A stretch of DNA of 64,000 bases, taken from positions 1,302,001-1,366,000 of the forward strand of contig NZ_CP087723.1 of the NCBI RefSeq assembly GCF_024972735.1, given 5' to 3'. The translations under genes were made by a program, and so were the position numbers. This document shows, piece after piece, positions 8,917-16,937 of this stretch; positions within the stretch are counted from its first letter, which is position 1; the number at the start of each line of letters is the position of its first letter. Source of the stretch: Halalkaliarchaeum sp. AArc-CO (GTDB lineage: Archaea > Halobacteriota > Halobacteria > Halobacteriales > Haloferacaceae). The notes under the pieces were generated by a model. The model was not told the origin of the DNA and did not search any database. It saw only the letters and a list, made by a program, of their open reading frames with translations.

Positions 8917-9105
8917 TCACGCGTGTTCGCTCAGATCAACCGCCACCGCCGCCTCGACCCACGCGAGAGGGTTTTCCGCGTCGTAAAACACCACGTTCCC
9001 GTCGTCCTCGTACGCCTCCACGGTGTCGTCGCCGAACGCCGACAGGGTGGCGTCCGCTGACAGCGACCGATCCAACTGTGACCCGTCGTCGGAATGCGCG
9101 GTCAT
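8917..9105 (-). CDS. Small acidic protein (DUF7331-like)
   Basis: 62 aa starting at the only in-frame ATG that gives a compact product. It is strongly acidic, with the segment VEAYEDDGNVVFYDAENPLAWVEA in the C-terminal half, a pattern I associate with a short conserved haloarchaeal family. It has no Cys pairs, membrane segment or known motif. It lies downstream of the threonine-synthase homologue on the same strand, with 56 bp between. Function unknown. Confidence 0.55.
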   Translation of the reverse strand: MTAHSDDGSQLDRSLSADATLSAFGDDTVEAYEDDGNVVFYDAENPLAWVEAAVAVDLSEHA

Positions 9106-9161
9106 GGTCCGAAGTTTGGTAATTGTTGGCACGGGATATGTCTTTCCGTCGCGGCAGCAGT

Positions 9162-10355
9162 TCAGATCCCCTTGCTCATCAGGTGACTTCGGAGCACGTC
9201 CGGGGTTTTCCCACCCGATTCGGTATTGAGCAGTACGACCTCGGCGTCGGAATCGAGCTGTGATGCGAGTTCCCAGGCGCCGGCGGCTGCAGCCCCGCCG
9301 CCGGGGCCCATCTCCACGACAGTGGTCTGATTGATCGTCACTGCGCTCTCGAGGATCTCCTCGTCCTCGACGGTGACTGCCCGGCCGCCGATCCGATCGA
9401 GCGCCCCGAGCGCCCGTGCCCCACCTTCGGGATCGGGGATCTCGAGTTCCCCGACGATCGTGTCGGGAACGTCCCACGGCTCCGGCTGGCCGAGACCCTG
9501 CTCGTGGGCCGCTGCGATCGGTGCGCAGCCGGATGGTTGGACCGCGATTACGTCGGGAATGCGCTCAATCAGGTCCAGGTCGGCGGCGAGTTCGAATCCC
9601 CGGACGACCCCCACGAGGAGTTCGCCGGTCCCGGTGGGGACGAACACGGCATCCGGGGCCGTCCAGTCCCGATCTGCGAGCAGCTCCAGCGCGACGGTTT
9701 TGACTCCCTCGTGGCGATACGGCGTGGTGAACTCCTGCAGCGAGTAGTAGTCGGCCGCGAGCTGGTCGTCGATCGCCGCCCGGGCGTCCTCGTAGCGTCC
9801 GCCGACGACCTGCATCTCCCCGCCGTGGACGTTCACCATCGCCTTGTTCGAGAACGCACACCGCGAGGGGACGAACGCGTACAGCCGAAGATCCACCCGG
9901 CCGGCGTACGCCGCAGCCGACTGGGCGGCGTTGCCCGCTGCAGCGAGCGCCAGCGGTTCGACATCGCTTCCTTCCGCGTGACCCGCTGCAGCGGTCACAG
10001 CGAGGCTGAGTCCCCGGTCGAGAACAGTTCCGGTCGGATTTCGGGACTCGTCTTTGATCTCCACGCTGGCGACGCCGAGTTCTTCGGCGAGCCGATCGGC
10101 GTCGACGAGCGGCGTACCTCCCTCGGCTGCGCTCACCCGGGTGCCTGCGGGAAAGGGCAACACGGCGTCGAACGCCCACATACCGACCGGATCCGGAGGG
10201 CGTTCGATCACGTCGGCGTGGACGTCGACGGCCGAGAGGTCGTACGTCGGATCGAGCGGTCCGTTACAGTTCGGGCAGCCTCCTGCGGTGTCGGCGTCGT
10301 GAACGGCACCGCAGTCGGTACACTCGAGACCGGAAAACGCCTTCGTCGTCTCCAT
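9162..10355 (-). CDS. Threonine synthase-like fold-type II PLP protein lacking the catalytic lysine
   Basis: 397 aa. It starts with a zinc ribbon (Cys 12, 15, 27, 30), as in archaeal threonine synthases, followed by the tryptophan-synthase-beta fold: NPTG (106-109), a PTGTG phosphate-loop-like segment and a glycine-rich GPGGG near the C-terminus. Threonine synthase normally has NPTGSFKDRG, whose Lys forms the Schiff base with PLP; here the segment reads NPTGTVLDRG, with Leu at position 112. The Asn/Ser-rich loop that binds the cofactor carboxylate is also changed (AAGNAAQSAAA). The frame is intact, so this is not simple decay. It may be a pseudoenzyme, a regulator, or an enzyme with a relocated lysine. 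Genuine ThrC is presumably elsewhere in the genome. Confidence 0.75.
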   Translation of the reverse strand: METTKAFSGLECTDCGAVHDADTAGGCPNCNGPLDPTYDLSAVDVHADVIERPPDPVGMWAFDAVLPFPAGTRVSAAEGGTPLVDADRLAEELGVASVEIKDESRNPTGTVLDRGLSLAVTAAAGHAEGSDVEPLALAAAGNAAQSAAAYAGRVDLRLYAFVPSRCAFSNKAMVNVHGGEMQVVGGRYEDARAAIDDQLAADYYSLQEFTTPYRHEGVKTVALELLADRDWTAPDAVFVPTGTGELLVGVVRGFELAADLDLIERIPDVIAVQPSGCAPIAAAHEQGLGQPEPWDVPDTIVGELEIPDPEGGARALGALDRIGGRAVTVEDEEILESAVTINQTTVVEMGPGGGAAAAGAWELASQLDSDAEVVLLNTESGGKTPDVLRSHLMSKGI

Positions 10356-10378
10356 ACTGGCGGTTCTCGCCCGCGCTA

Positions 10379-10762
10379 CTAATCTCCCGCTGTTTCGGGG
10401 TCCTCTCGGTCGCCGCTTTCCGTCGGAGCATCGTCGGATGGCTCCGCCTTGCCTCCGCCGGATTCGGCGTCATGTTCCTGTTCTGGAGTTTCCTCGGCGG
10501 TTTCCTGGATCCCTTCGGCGTCGGAGATGTGTGCCTCTGCACTCACAGTTTCGACGTCGATGTCGAGCTCTTCGGCGACGGCGTTCAACAGCGCACGCTG
10601 TTCGGCCATCTCGTTTTCGAGCCGCTTGACGCGATCGGTCGTGTCGGTGACGCTGTCGTGGGTTGCCTGTACCTGCTCGCGGAGTTCGTTGAGCCGCTGA
10701 TACATCTTTTCGGCCGTGTCCGCGAGCGTCTGGATCTTCTTTGCGGTTCCACCGAGTCCCAT
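10379..10762 (-). CDS. Coiled-coil protein (DUF5798-like)
   Basis: 127 aa from the ATG at 10762, which gives MGLGGTAKKIQTLAD. The first 75 residues form a continuous amphipathic helix with heptad spacing (QTLADTAEKMYQRLNEL and onward), followed by an extremely acidic disordered tail. The pattern fits a small haloarchaeal coiled-coil family. The gene is divergent from surE with 98 bp between them and ends 23 bp from the PLP-protein start. A structural or partner-binding role is likely, but nothing more specific is visible. Confidence 0.65.
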   Translation of the reverse strand: MGLGGTAKKIQTLADTAEKMYQRLNELREQVQATHDSVTDTTDRVKRLENEMAEQRALLNAVAEELDIDVETVSAEAHISDAEGIQETAEETPEQEHDAESGGGKAEPSDDAPTESGDREDPETAGD

Positions 10763-10860
10763 GGTCGACGTATTTATCCCCGGCCTTGTGTGCGTTCCGC
10801 TTGTCGTCTCTCCGCCGGTTGCGACCGAGCCCTTTTCAGGGTACGCAGCCAGATTCGGGT

Positions 10861-11688
10861 ATGGACGATGGTCGGATGCGGATCCTGCTGACGAACGACG
10901 ACGGGATCGACACCGTCGGGTTCCGGGCGCTGTACGACGGCCTCTCACAGATCGCGGACGTCGTTGCTGTCGCACCCAAGAACGACCGGAGTTCGGTCGG
11001 TCGAGCGCTGTCACACGAGGTGCCCGTCGAGGAACACGAACTCGGCTACGCGATCGAAGGAACCCCGGCCGACTGCACGGTCGCCGGACTGGAGGTGCTT
11101 TGTCCCGACGTCGACCTGGTCGTCGCGGGCTGTAACAAAGGCGCGAACATCGGGGCGTACACGCTGGGTCGGTCGGGGACGGTCTCCGCCGCGGTGGAGG
11201 CGGCCTTCTTCGAGGTGCCTGCGATCGCCGTCTCGCTTTACATCCCCGTCTCCGACGACTGGGAGAAGCTGGCGACCGACCCCGAAGACTTCCGACAACC
11301 CGTCGAAATCGCGACGTTCCTGGCGGAGCACGCGATCGACGCCGGGGTGTTCGAAGGCGTCGACTACCTCAACGTCAATGCCCCGTACGATGCGACCGAC
11401 AAGCCGAACGCCGACAGCGGAGGGGCTGCGGGGGATCGTCTGCCCGTCGAGGTCACGAGACCATCGAGGCTGTACGACATGACCGCCGAACGAAACGGGG
11501 ATTCGATCCGGCTCCGGGACAGAATCTGGGAGCGAATGGCCGACGGCACCCTTCCAGAACCCGAGGGAACGGATCGATACGCAGTCATGAACGGACGGGT
11601 GTCGGTGTCACCGCTCACTGCACCACACACGACCGAGCGCCACGGAGCACTCGCCGAACTACTCGACGGATACGGTTCGACTGAATAG
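10861..11688 (+). CDS. surE: 5'/3'-nucleotidase SurE
   Basis: 275 aa from the ATG at 10861, which places MRILLTNDDG at the N-terminus as expected. The NDDG motif (12-15) supplies the two metal-binding aspartates, and VAPKNDRSSVGRA and GCNKGANIG carry the Ser and Asn ligands of the SurE active site. SurE hydrolyses nucleoside 5'- and 3'-monophosphates in the cytosol and can act on short polyphosphate. The length is normal for archaeal members. It is divergent from the coiled-coil gene and has its own promoter region. Confidence 0.93.
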   Translation: MDDGRMRILLTNDDGIDTVGFRALYDGLSQIADVVAVAPKNDRSSVGRALSHEVPVEEHELGYAIEGTPADCTVAGLEVLCPDVDLVVAGCNKGANIGAYTLGRSGTVSAAVEAAFFEVPAIAVSLYIPVSDDWEKLATDPEDFRQPVEIATFLAEHAIDAGVFEGVDYLNVNAPYDATDKPNADSGGAAGDRLPVEVTRPSRLYDMTAERNGDSIRLRDRIWERMADGTLPEPEGTDRYAVMNGRVSVSPLTAPHTTERHGALAELLDGYGSTE

Positions 11689-11823
11689 AGCCGCAGAATA
11701 CGGGGAACTCACCCCGGGGTCAAGTCCCGGGGCAGTCGCCTCGACCGCCTGTACAGGAACCACCGGACAGTCGATGTCCGATGCAGGATGGATCCCGTCG
11801 GCACTTCCTCGCCCGACTGTCGA

Positions 11824-12324
11824 TTACTCGTCTACCATCTCTTCGAACTCCGGCAGCAGGTCGTCGTCCCCGTTACCGTTCCCTCCGTTTTCGTCGTCCG
11901 ATCCGCTATCGGTGGGGTCGTCGGATCCGTCGCCCTCCTCGGTTCGGCCGTTCCCGTCTCCTTCCTCACCGCTTTGCTCGTCTTGCTCGTCCGGGATTAC
12001 TTCGACCTCGAGCACTTTGAGGGGAATGTTGCGGAGTCGCTGTCCGATCTCCTTGCGTGCGATCCGACTCGCGTGTTCTTCCCGTTCGACGTTGAACACC
12101 GTCATCTCCAGCTCCAGCGCGACGAGCGCCTCGTCGGCGGCGATGAACGCCGGCGGCAACGACTTCCCGTCTGGGGTGGTTCGCTCGCCCATGTTGATCT
12201 CCACGTAGTTGAGATCCGGGTTCAACATCTCTCCCGTCTTCGAAATTGCGATCCGAATCGCCTCGTCGGGCGTTTCCACGTCGTACACCGGCACCGCAGC
12301 TTCGACGACGACTCGGCAGTCCAT
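11824..12324 (-). CDS. UPF0212 / DUF555 family protein
   Basis: 166 aa from the ATG at 12324; an upstream in-frame ATG at 12378 would prepend a basic, non-conserved stretch. The conserved part begins MDCRVVVEAAVPVYDVETPDEAIRIA and runs to about residue 110; this is the core of the archaeal UPF0212 family, of unknown function. It is followed by a 50-residue Asp/Glu/Gly/Asn-rich tail that looks like a haloarchaeal solvent-adapted extension. The gene stands alone, divergent from the lipoprotein genes at 12537. Confidence 0.85.
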   Translation of the reverse strand: MDCRVVVEAAVPVYDVETPDEAIRIAISKTGEMLNPDLNYVEINMGERTTPDGKSLPPAFIAADEALVALELEMTVFNVEREEHASRIARKEIGQRLRNIPLKVLEVEVIPDEQDEQSGEEGDGNGRTEEGDGSDDPTDSGSDDENGGNGNGDDDLLPEFEEMVDE

Positions 12325-12536
12325 AGTGTTCGATACTACAGTGTGATGATGTATGAAGGTTCGCCCGCGAACCCGCACTGAAGAGGGGTGATCCAGACGA
12401 ACGGGAAATCAGATCGCCGATCGTACCGGTCTGGGTTCGGGAATGTCACACGTACAGATAGATAAAAGTGGGACGATGTTATCGTTTTGAGAGAATATCA
12501 CACGGAATAGATTTCATCGCGGACGAATTTTCACAC

Positions 12537-13013
12537 ATGGTCACACGAAGGTACCTGTTAGCGGGGGGAGCCGCGCTCGCCTGTTCGGCGACGCTTGCGG
12601 GCTGTACAGGAATGTCGTCCGATGACGGCCCGTTCGAGTTCGAGACGGTGGCGTTCACGGACGGACAGCCGGAGGGGTACGAGGAGTATGACGAGCAGCC
12701 CGACAACACGTACGCGGTCGGCGAGACGGTCTGGGTTCTCGTTGCGGTCCAGAACGTTCCTACAGATGAAGACGGGACTGCAACACTCGAATATACGTTC
12801 GACGTGGAGACGCCGGACGGGGACACGTGGGACAAAGATGACCGGGAAGAACGCTGGGAGGACGTAGAGTCAGGGGACGTATTGATCATCTGGGAGGGGT
12901 TTGCGACGTTCGAGGAGGATCCGCCGGGCGAGTACGAGCTGACGATCACCGTCGAGGAACAGAGCGTGGGGGAGACGATCCGGACCACCGAAACGTTCAC
13001 GCTGGAGCAATAG
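12537..13013 (+). CDS. Tat/lipobox lipoprotein, single-domain paralogue
   Basis: 158 aa. The N-terminus MVTRRYLLAGG has a twin arginine and is followed by a hydrophobic stretch and a lipobox ending LAGC, so it should be Tat-exported and lipid-anchored outside the membrane. The mature part is one beta-rich domain running from FEFETVAFTDGQPEGY to the shared C-terminus TTETFTLEQ. The second half of the next gene (13026-13946) has the same domain with near-identical phrases such as DDREEHWE and DPPGEYELT. The pair is 12 bp apart and likely cotranscribed. No ligand site is recognisable. The domain resembles extracellular Ig-like modules, and the function is unknown. Confidence 0.75.
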   Translation: MVTRRYLLAGGAALACSATLAGCTGMSSDDGPFEFETVAFTDGQPEGYEEYDEQPDNTYAVGETVWVLVAVQNVPTDEDGTATLEYTFDVETPDGDTWDKDDREERWEDVESGDVLIIWEGFATFEEDPPGEYELTITVEEQSVGETIRTTETFTLEQ

Positions 13014-13025
13014 GGGTGAGTACCC

Positions 13026-13946
13026 GTGAATACTCGACGCGCGTTCGTCGTCAAGGGTGGAGTGGTCGTTGGCGCGACAGTGGGTGCCGGCTGTCTGTCT
13101 GATCCGGCCGGCGATCCGGAAGCCGAGGAACCCGAAGACAACGGTCCAGAAGAGGACGAGGAGAGACCGCCGTTTTCGATCGACCGGTTCGCGTTCACGT
13201 CAACTCGGGCAGAAGGTCACGGCGAGTATACGGCTCAACCTGACGACCGGTACGAGGTGGGCGAGATGGTCTGGGTGTATCTGGAAGCCTCCAACGTCAG
13301 CCCCGATGCGGACGAGCCGCAGCTCGACTCCCAGTGGACGATTCTCGCCCCCGACGGGACCGAACTGGCGGCTATCGAAGAGCCAATATCGATCCCTCAG
13401 GCAACGCTCGGGGAGCTCCCGAACGAGGTGTACGTGACCCAGGGATTCGACACCGGGAAACTGGACGTTCCCGAGGCCGGCGAGTACACTCTCGAGGTCA
13501 CCCTGACCGATCGTGAGTCCGACCAAACGGCCTCGATTTCCCGCCCGTTCAGATTGGTGCAGTTCGAATTCGAGCGGGTGGTGTTCACCGACGGGGAACC
13601 GGATGGAATGGACGACTACGACCCCCAGCCGAACGACACGTACGCTGTCGGGGACACGATCTGGCTCCTCGTGAGGGTCCACCACGTCCCCGTCGACAGC
13701 GCTGGCACTGCCAGGCTCGTGTACACGTTCGAGATCGACGCACCCGACGGGAGCACCTGGGACGTAGACGACAGGGAGGAGCACTGGGAGCGGGTCGGCG
13801 AACACCACATCCTCGCCATCTGGGAGGCCATCTCGACGTTCGAGGATGATCCGCCGGGCGAGTACGAGTTGACGCTCACTGTCGAGGATCAGGTTCACGG
13901 CGAGGCGATCCGGACCACCGAGACGTTCACGCTGGAGCAGAATTAG
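13026..13946 (+). CDS. Tat/lipobox lipoprotein with two repeats of the same domain
   Basis: 306 aa, starting at a GTG. The leader MNTRRAFVVKGG has the twin arginine, and the lipobox ends GAGC. After an acidic linker come two domains: about 45-180 (IDRFAFTSTRAEGHGEY...) and about 182-306 (FEFERVVFTDGEPDGMDDY...). The second is much closer to the protein encoded just upstream (12537-13013) than to the first, implying an old internal duplication plus a recent gene duplication. Both proteins face the outside of the cell. Role unknown. Confidence 0.75.
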   Translation: MNTRRAFVVKGGVVVGATVGAGCLSDPAGDPEAEEPEDNGPEEDEERPPFSIDRFAFTSTRAEGHGEYTAQPDDRYEVGEMVWVYLEASNVSPDADEPQLDSQWTILAPDGTELAAIEEPISIPQATLGELPNEVYVTQGFDTGKLDVPEAGEYTLEVTLTDRESDQTASISRPFRLVQFEFERVVFTDGEPDGMDDYDPQPNDTYAVGDTIWLLVRVHHVPVDSAGTARLVYTFEIDAPDGSTWDVDDREEHWERVGEHHILAIWEAISTFEDDPPGEYELTLTVEDQVHGEAIRTTETFTLEQN

Positions 13947-13986
13947 GGAAGCCAAATTTTTTATTTAGGAGGGTAGTACCACCGGT

Positions 13987-14910
13987 ATGGCACTCTCTCG
14001 TCGGGTTCGTCACGACGAGTATCCCGACTGGATGCTCGCGTTCGGACCGTTCTTCGTCCTCGCGATCGTCGTTGCCGCTCTTTACGGTGTGATTTCGCTC
14101 GTAGGCGTCGACTGGCTCGCCGCGACGGCGACGCTGGACGTGATCGTGGTGTTGACCGGGATCGGCTTCGTCGCGGGGATCCTTCCGGTCGTCGTCGGCA
14201 TGCTCTGGTTCCCGTACTTCCGGCGGCTCGATCTGGGGTGGATCCACGCAGTGTTGGCGTTTTCGGCGGGGATCCTCGCGTATATCGCCGTCGAGATGGG
14301 TCTCGAGGCGGTCGAGTTCGCCGCTGCCGTTCCGGCGCCGTACCTCGGCGAATCGGTCGCAGTCGGAGCCGTGCTCGTCACTGTGGTGACGATGGAACTC
14401 GCAAGCCGATGGCGGAAGCGAAAAACCGCGGCTGTTTCGGGTGACGGGCTCCGGGTCGCGTATCTGGTCGCGATCGGCCTCGGATTACACAGCATCGGCG
14501 AGGGGCTCGCCATCGGGAGCGCGTTCGTGCTCGGGGAGCTCGGACTCGTGGCGCTTCTGGCCGTCGGGTTCATCATCCACAACGTCACCGAGGGACCGGC
14601 CGTCATCGCCGCCCTGGCTCGCGAACAGGAAGCGCCGCCGTTGCGTCACTTCGCCGCGCTGGGTCTGCTCGCGGGCGGCGGGGTCATCGTCGGGGGCTGG
14701 ATCGGTAGCCTGGTCGACTCGGCGCTGGTCGCCACCCTCTTTTTCGCCGTCGCCTTCGGGGCGATCGTACAGGTCCTGTGGGAGATGGCCGACCTCATCA
14801 GTTCGGAGGTGGCAACGCTCGTGACCCGCCGGACTGCGCTCGGGTTCACCGCCGGCATCGCGGTGCTGTTTCTCCTCGAAGAGGTCATCGTCGACGGGCT
14901 GCTCTTATAA
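13987..14910 (+). CDS. ZIP-family divalent metal transporter
   Basis: 307 aa with about eight hydrophobic segments. Two metal-site helices are visible: HSIGEGLAIGSAF and IIHNVTEGPAVIAAL. The HNxxEG and HSxxEG patterns are the transmembrane metal ligands of the ZIP (ZupT/GufA-like) family, which imports Zn(2+), Fe(2+) or related cations. The usual His-rich cytoplasmic loop is missing and replaced by a short basic loop (RWRKRKT). The gene starts 40 bp after the lipoprotein pair and may share transcription with it. A T-rich stretch just upstream (about 13956-13968) could act as a terminator or promoter. Confidence 0.85.
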   Translation: MALSRRVRHDEYPDWMLAFGPFFVLAIVVAALYGVISLVGVDWLAATATLDVIVVLTGIGFVAGILPVVVGMLWFPYFRRLDLGWIHAVLAFSAGILAYIAVEMGLEAVEFAAAVPAPYLGESVAVGAVLVTVVTMELASRWRKRKTAAVSGDGLRVAYLVAIGLGLHSIGEGLAIGSAFVLGELGLVALLAVGFIIHNVTEGPAVIAALAREQEAPPLRHFAALGLLAGGGVIVGGWIGSLVDSALVATLFFAVAFGAIVQVLWEMADLISSEVATLVTRRTALGFTAGIAVLFLLEEVIVDGLLL

Positions 14911-14927
14911 GCGTCGACCCTCGGGAG

Positions 14928-15437
14928 TCAGGTTCGCCGCTCCACGCGGAGCAGCAAGACGCCCAACACGAGCAGGATGACAGTGCCCACCGGGACCGGG
15001 TATTCGGGGAGCCCGAACCTGAACCGGAGGTAGGTCGCTGCCGCGAACAGCCCCCCGGAAAGAACCAGCAGCGCGCCGACGAGCCTGACCGGGTCGACAG
15101 GTCCGGATTCGACGGTTTCTTCACGCAGATAGAATACGACGCCCACCAGCGCCGCAGCGATTACCACGGCACCAGCCCCGCCCCACACCCAGTAGGCGAC
15201 CGCGACGCTCTCGCCGGCCTGGAGTCGGATCGCCGCCGGGATCGAGTGCAGCGCGATCCCGTTCAGTTCGGGGATCGCGAACCCCCAGCCGTACTGGATT
15301 TCGAACAGCGGAAACCGCACCGAGAGAAACCGCCCGTCGAACACGCGCTGGCTGACCGACACGTTCCACGGCACCAGCACCGCCACCCACGCCGAGATTA
15401 CCGCGAGCTCGCCCGCGTACTCCGATCGGACCCACAT
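14928..15437 (-). CDS. Membrane protein with four helices (DUF7549-like)
   Basis: 169 aa from the ATG at 15437; a longer frame exists but runs through the short tandem repeats upstream. It begins MWVRSEYAGELAVISAW, with a first helix directly at the N-terminus, and has further helices around YWVWGGAGAVVIAAAL, ALLVLSGGLFAAATY and VILLVLGVLLL. It has no recognisable catalytic or transport motif. It is transcribed convergently with the ZIP transporter (17 bp apart) and divergently from gatD. The family name is from memory; function unknown. Confidence 0.6.
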   Translation of the reverse strand: MWVRSEYAGELAVISAWVAVLVPWNVSVSQRVFDGRFLSVRFPLFEIQYGWGFAIPELNGIALHSIPAAIRLQAGESVAVAYWVWGGAGAVVIAAALVGVVFYLREETVESGPVDPVRLVGALLVLSGGLFAAATYLRFRFGLPEYPVPVGTVILLVLGVLLLRVERRT

Positions 15438-15493
15438 GTGACTGTCTGTACGCCGGTCTGCTGGCGACTTAAAAGGTCGCGGACTCCGATCCG

Positions 15494-15548
15494 CGGTCGA
15501 TCCCCGATCGATCCCCGATCGATCCTCGGTCGATCCTCGGCCGATCCC
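15494..15548. repeat. Five tandem copies of an 11-bp unit before gatD
   Basis: Consensus CGRTCGATCCY, five copies head to tail with one to three changes each, lying between two divergent genes. Each copy contains the palindrome CGATCG or CGGTCG/CGGCCG next to CC. The array is 70-120 bp before gatD and could be a protein-binding array or a simple slippage repeat. Confidence 0.85.
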
Positions 15549-15616
15549 CAGTTGCACACGGTTCCGCGTACGGGCGAACGGATGGTTTCAAGTCCGCAGA
15601 CGGAAAACCCGCGTGC

Positions 15617-16921
15617 ATGCAACCGGGAGATCGCGTCCGCGTCGAGCGCGGAGGCGTCACGAACGAAGGCGTACTGTTGCCCTCCACCACCGAGGAGTAT
15701 CTGGTGGTGAAGCTCGACGGCGGCTACAACGTCGGAATCGATCGCGAGGAGGCGTCAATCGACGTTCTGGAGTCGTCCGTCCACAACATCGACGGGGGCG
15801 GAGCCGGCGAGGACGGAGTGTCAGAAATCGAGTTCGAGGGTGACCTCCCGACCATCTCGTTGATCTCGACGGGGGGAACGATCGCCTCGACGGTCGACTA
15901 CCGGACGGGTGCGGTCACCGCCCAGTTCGACGCCGAGGACGTTCTCCGGGCGGTTCCCGAACTCGCCGGGCGGGCCAACTACCGCGGGCGCGTTGTGGCG
16001 AACATCCTCTCGGAGAACATGGAGGTGCCGATCTGGCAGGATCTCGCGCGGGCCGTCCACGAGGAGATCGACGCCGGAGCGGACGGCATCGTCGTCATGC
16101 ACGGGACCGACACGATGCAGTTCACCGCGTCGGCGCTGTCGTTCATGCTCGAGACGCCGGTGCCGATCGTGTTCACGGGCAGCCAGCGCTCCGCCGACAG
16201 GCCCTCCTCGGACAACGTGATGAACGCGGTCTGTTCGGTGGAGGCCGCCAAAGCCGACCACGCCGAGGTGCTGGTCTGCATGCACGCTGGCGCTTCCGAC
16301 GACGTCTGTGCGCTCCACCGGGCCACCCGGGTGCGGAAGAACCACACCTCCCGCCGGGACGCCTTCGAAACTGTCGGGGCGAAACCGCTCGGGGAAGTCG
16401 ACTACGAGGCGGCCACCGAGACCGGCGGGGACGGCGGCGTCGCCGAGGACGCGATCACGTTCCGTCGCGACTACCGGGACCGCGGGGCGGTCGACCTCTC
16501 GCTGTCCCCGGAGCTGGAGCCCGACGTCGAACTCGTGAAGTTCACTCCCGGGATGGATCCGGCCGCCTGGGAGTACCTCGACGGGAAGGACGGCGTCGTC
16601 GTCGAGGGGACCGGCCTCGGTCACGTCCACACGGACCTGATCCCTCGACTCGAGGAGCTGGCGGAGGACGGCACCACCGTCGTGATGACCAGCCAGTGTC
16701 TCGAGGGTCGCGTCTGCGACCGCGTCTACGACACGGGTCGGGACATCCTCGATGCGGGCGTGATCGAGGGCGGCGACACGCTCCCCGGCACGGCGAAGGT
16801 GAAGCTGATGTGGGTGCTCGGGAACGTCGGCGGCGACGCCGTCGCGGCCGAGTCGGTCGCCGAGGCGATGCGGACCGACCTCGCCGGCGAACTGACCGCC
16901 GAATCGCAGCCGTGGCGATAA
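15617..16921 (+). CDS. gatD: Glu-tRNA(Gln) amidotransferase subunit D
   Basis: 434 aa. A short N-terminal SH3-like domain (about 1-75) precedes an asparaginase-type domain. The catalytic threonines are in STGGTIAS (Thr 85) and HGTDT (162-166). GatD releases ammonia from glutamine, and GatE uses it to convert Glu-tRNA(Gln) to Gln-tRNA(Gln); this GatDE route is archaea-specific. The length and both active-site motifs match the family. The partner gatE is not in the window. A GNAT gene follows 16 bp downstream and may be cotranscribed. Confidence 0.95.
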   Translation: MQPGDRVRVERGGVTNEGVLLPSTTEEYLVVKLDGGYNVGIDREEASIDVLESSVHNIDGGGAGEDGVSEIEFEGDLPTISLISTGGTIASTVDYRTGAVTAQFDAEDVLRAVPELAGRANYRGRVVANILSENMEVPIWQDLARAVHEEIDAGADGIVVMHGTDTMQFTASALSFMLETPVPIVFTGSQRSADRPSSDNVMNAVCSVEAAKADHAEVLVCMHAGASDDVCALHRATRVRKNHTSRRDAFETVGAKPLGEVDYEAATETGGDGGVAEDAITFRRDYRDRGAVDLSLSPELEPDVELVKFTPGMDPAAWEYLDGKDGVVVEGTGLGHVHTDLIPRLEELAEDGTTVVMTSQCLEGRVCDRVYDTGRDILDAGVIEGGDTLPGTAKVKLMWVLGNVGGDAVAAESVAEAMRTDLAGELTAESQPWR

Positions 16922-16937
16922 CGGGGGTGGATCCGTC

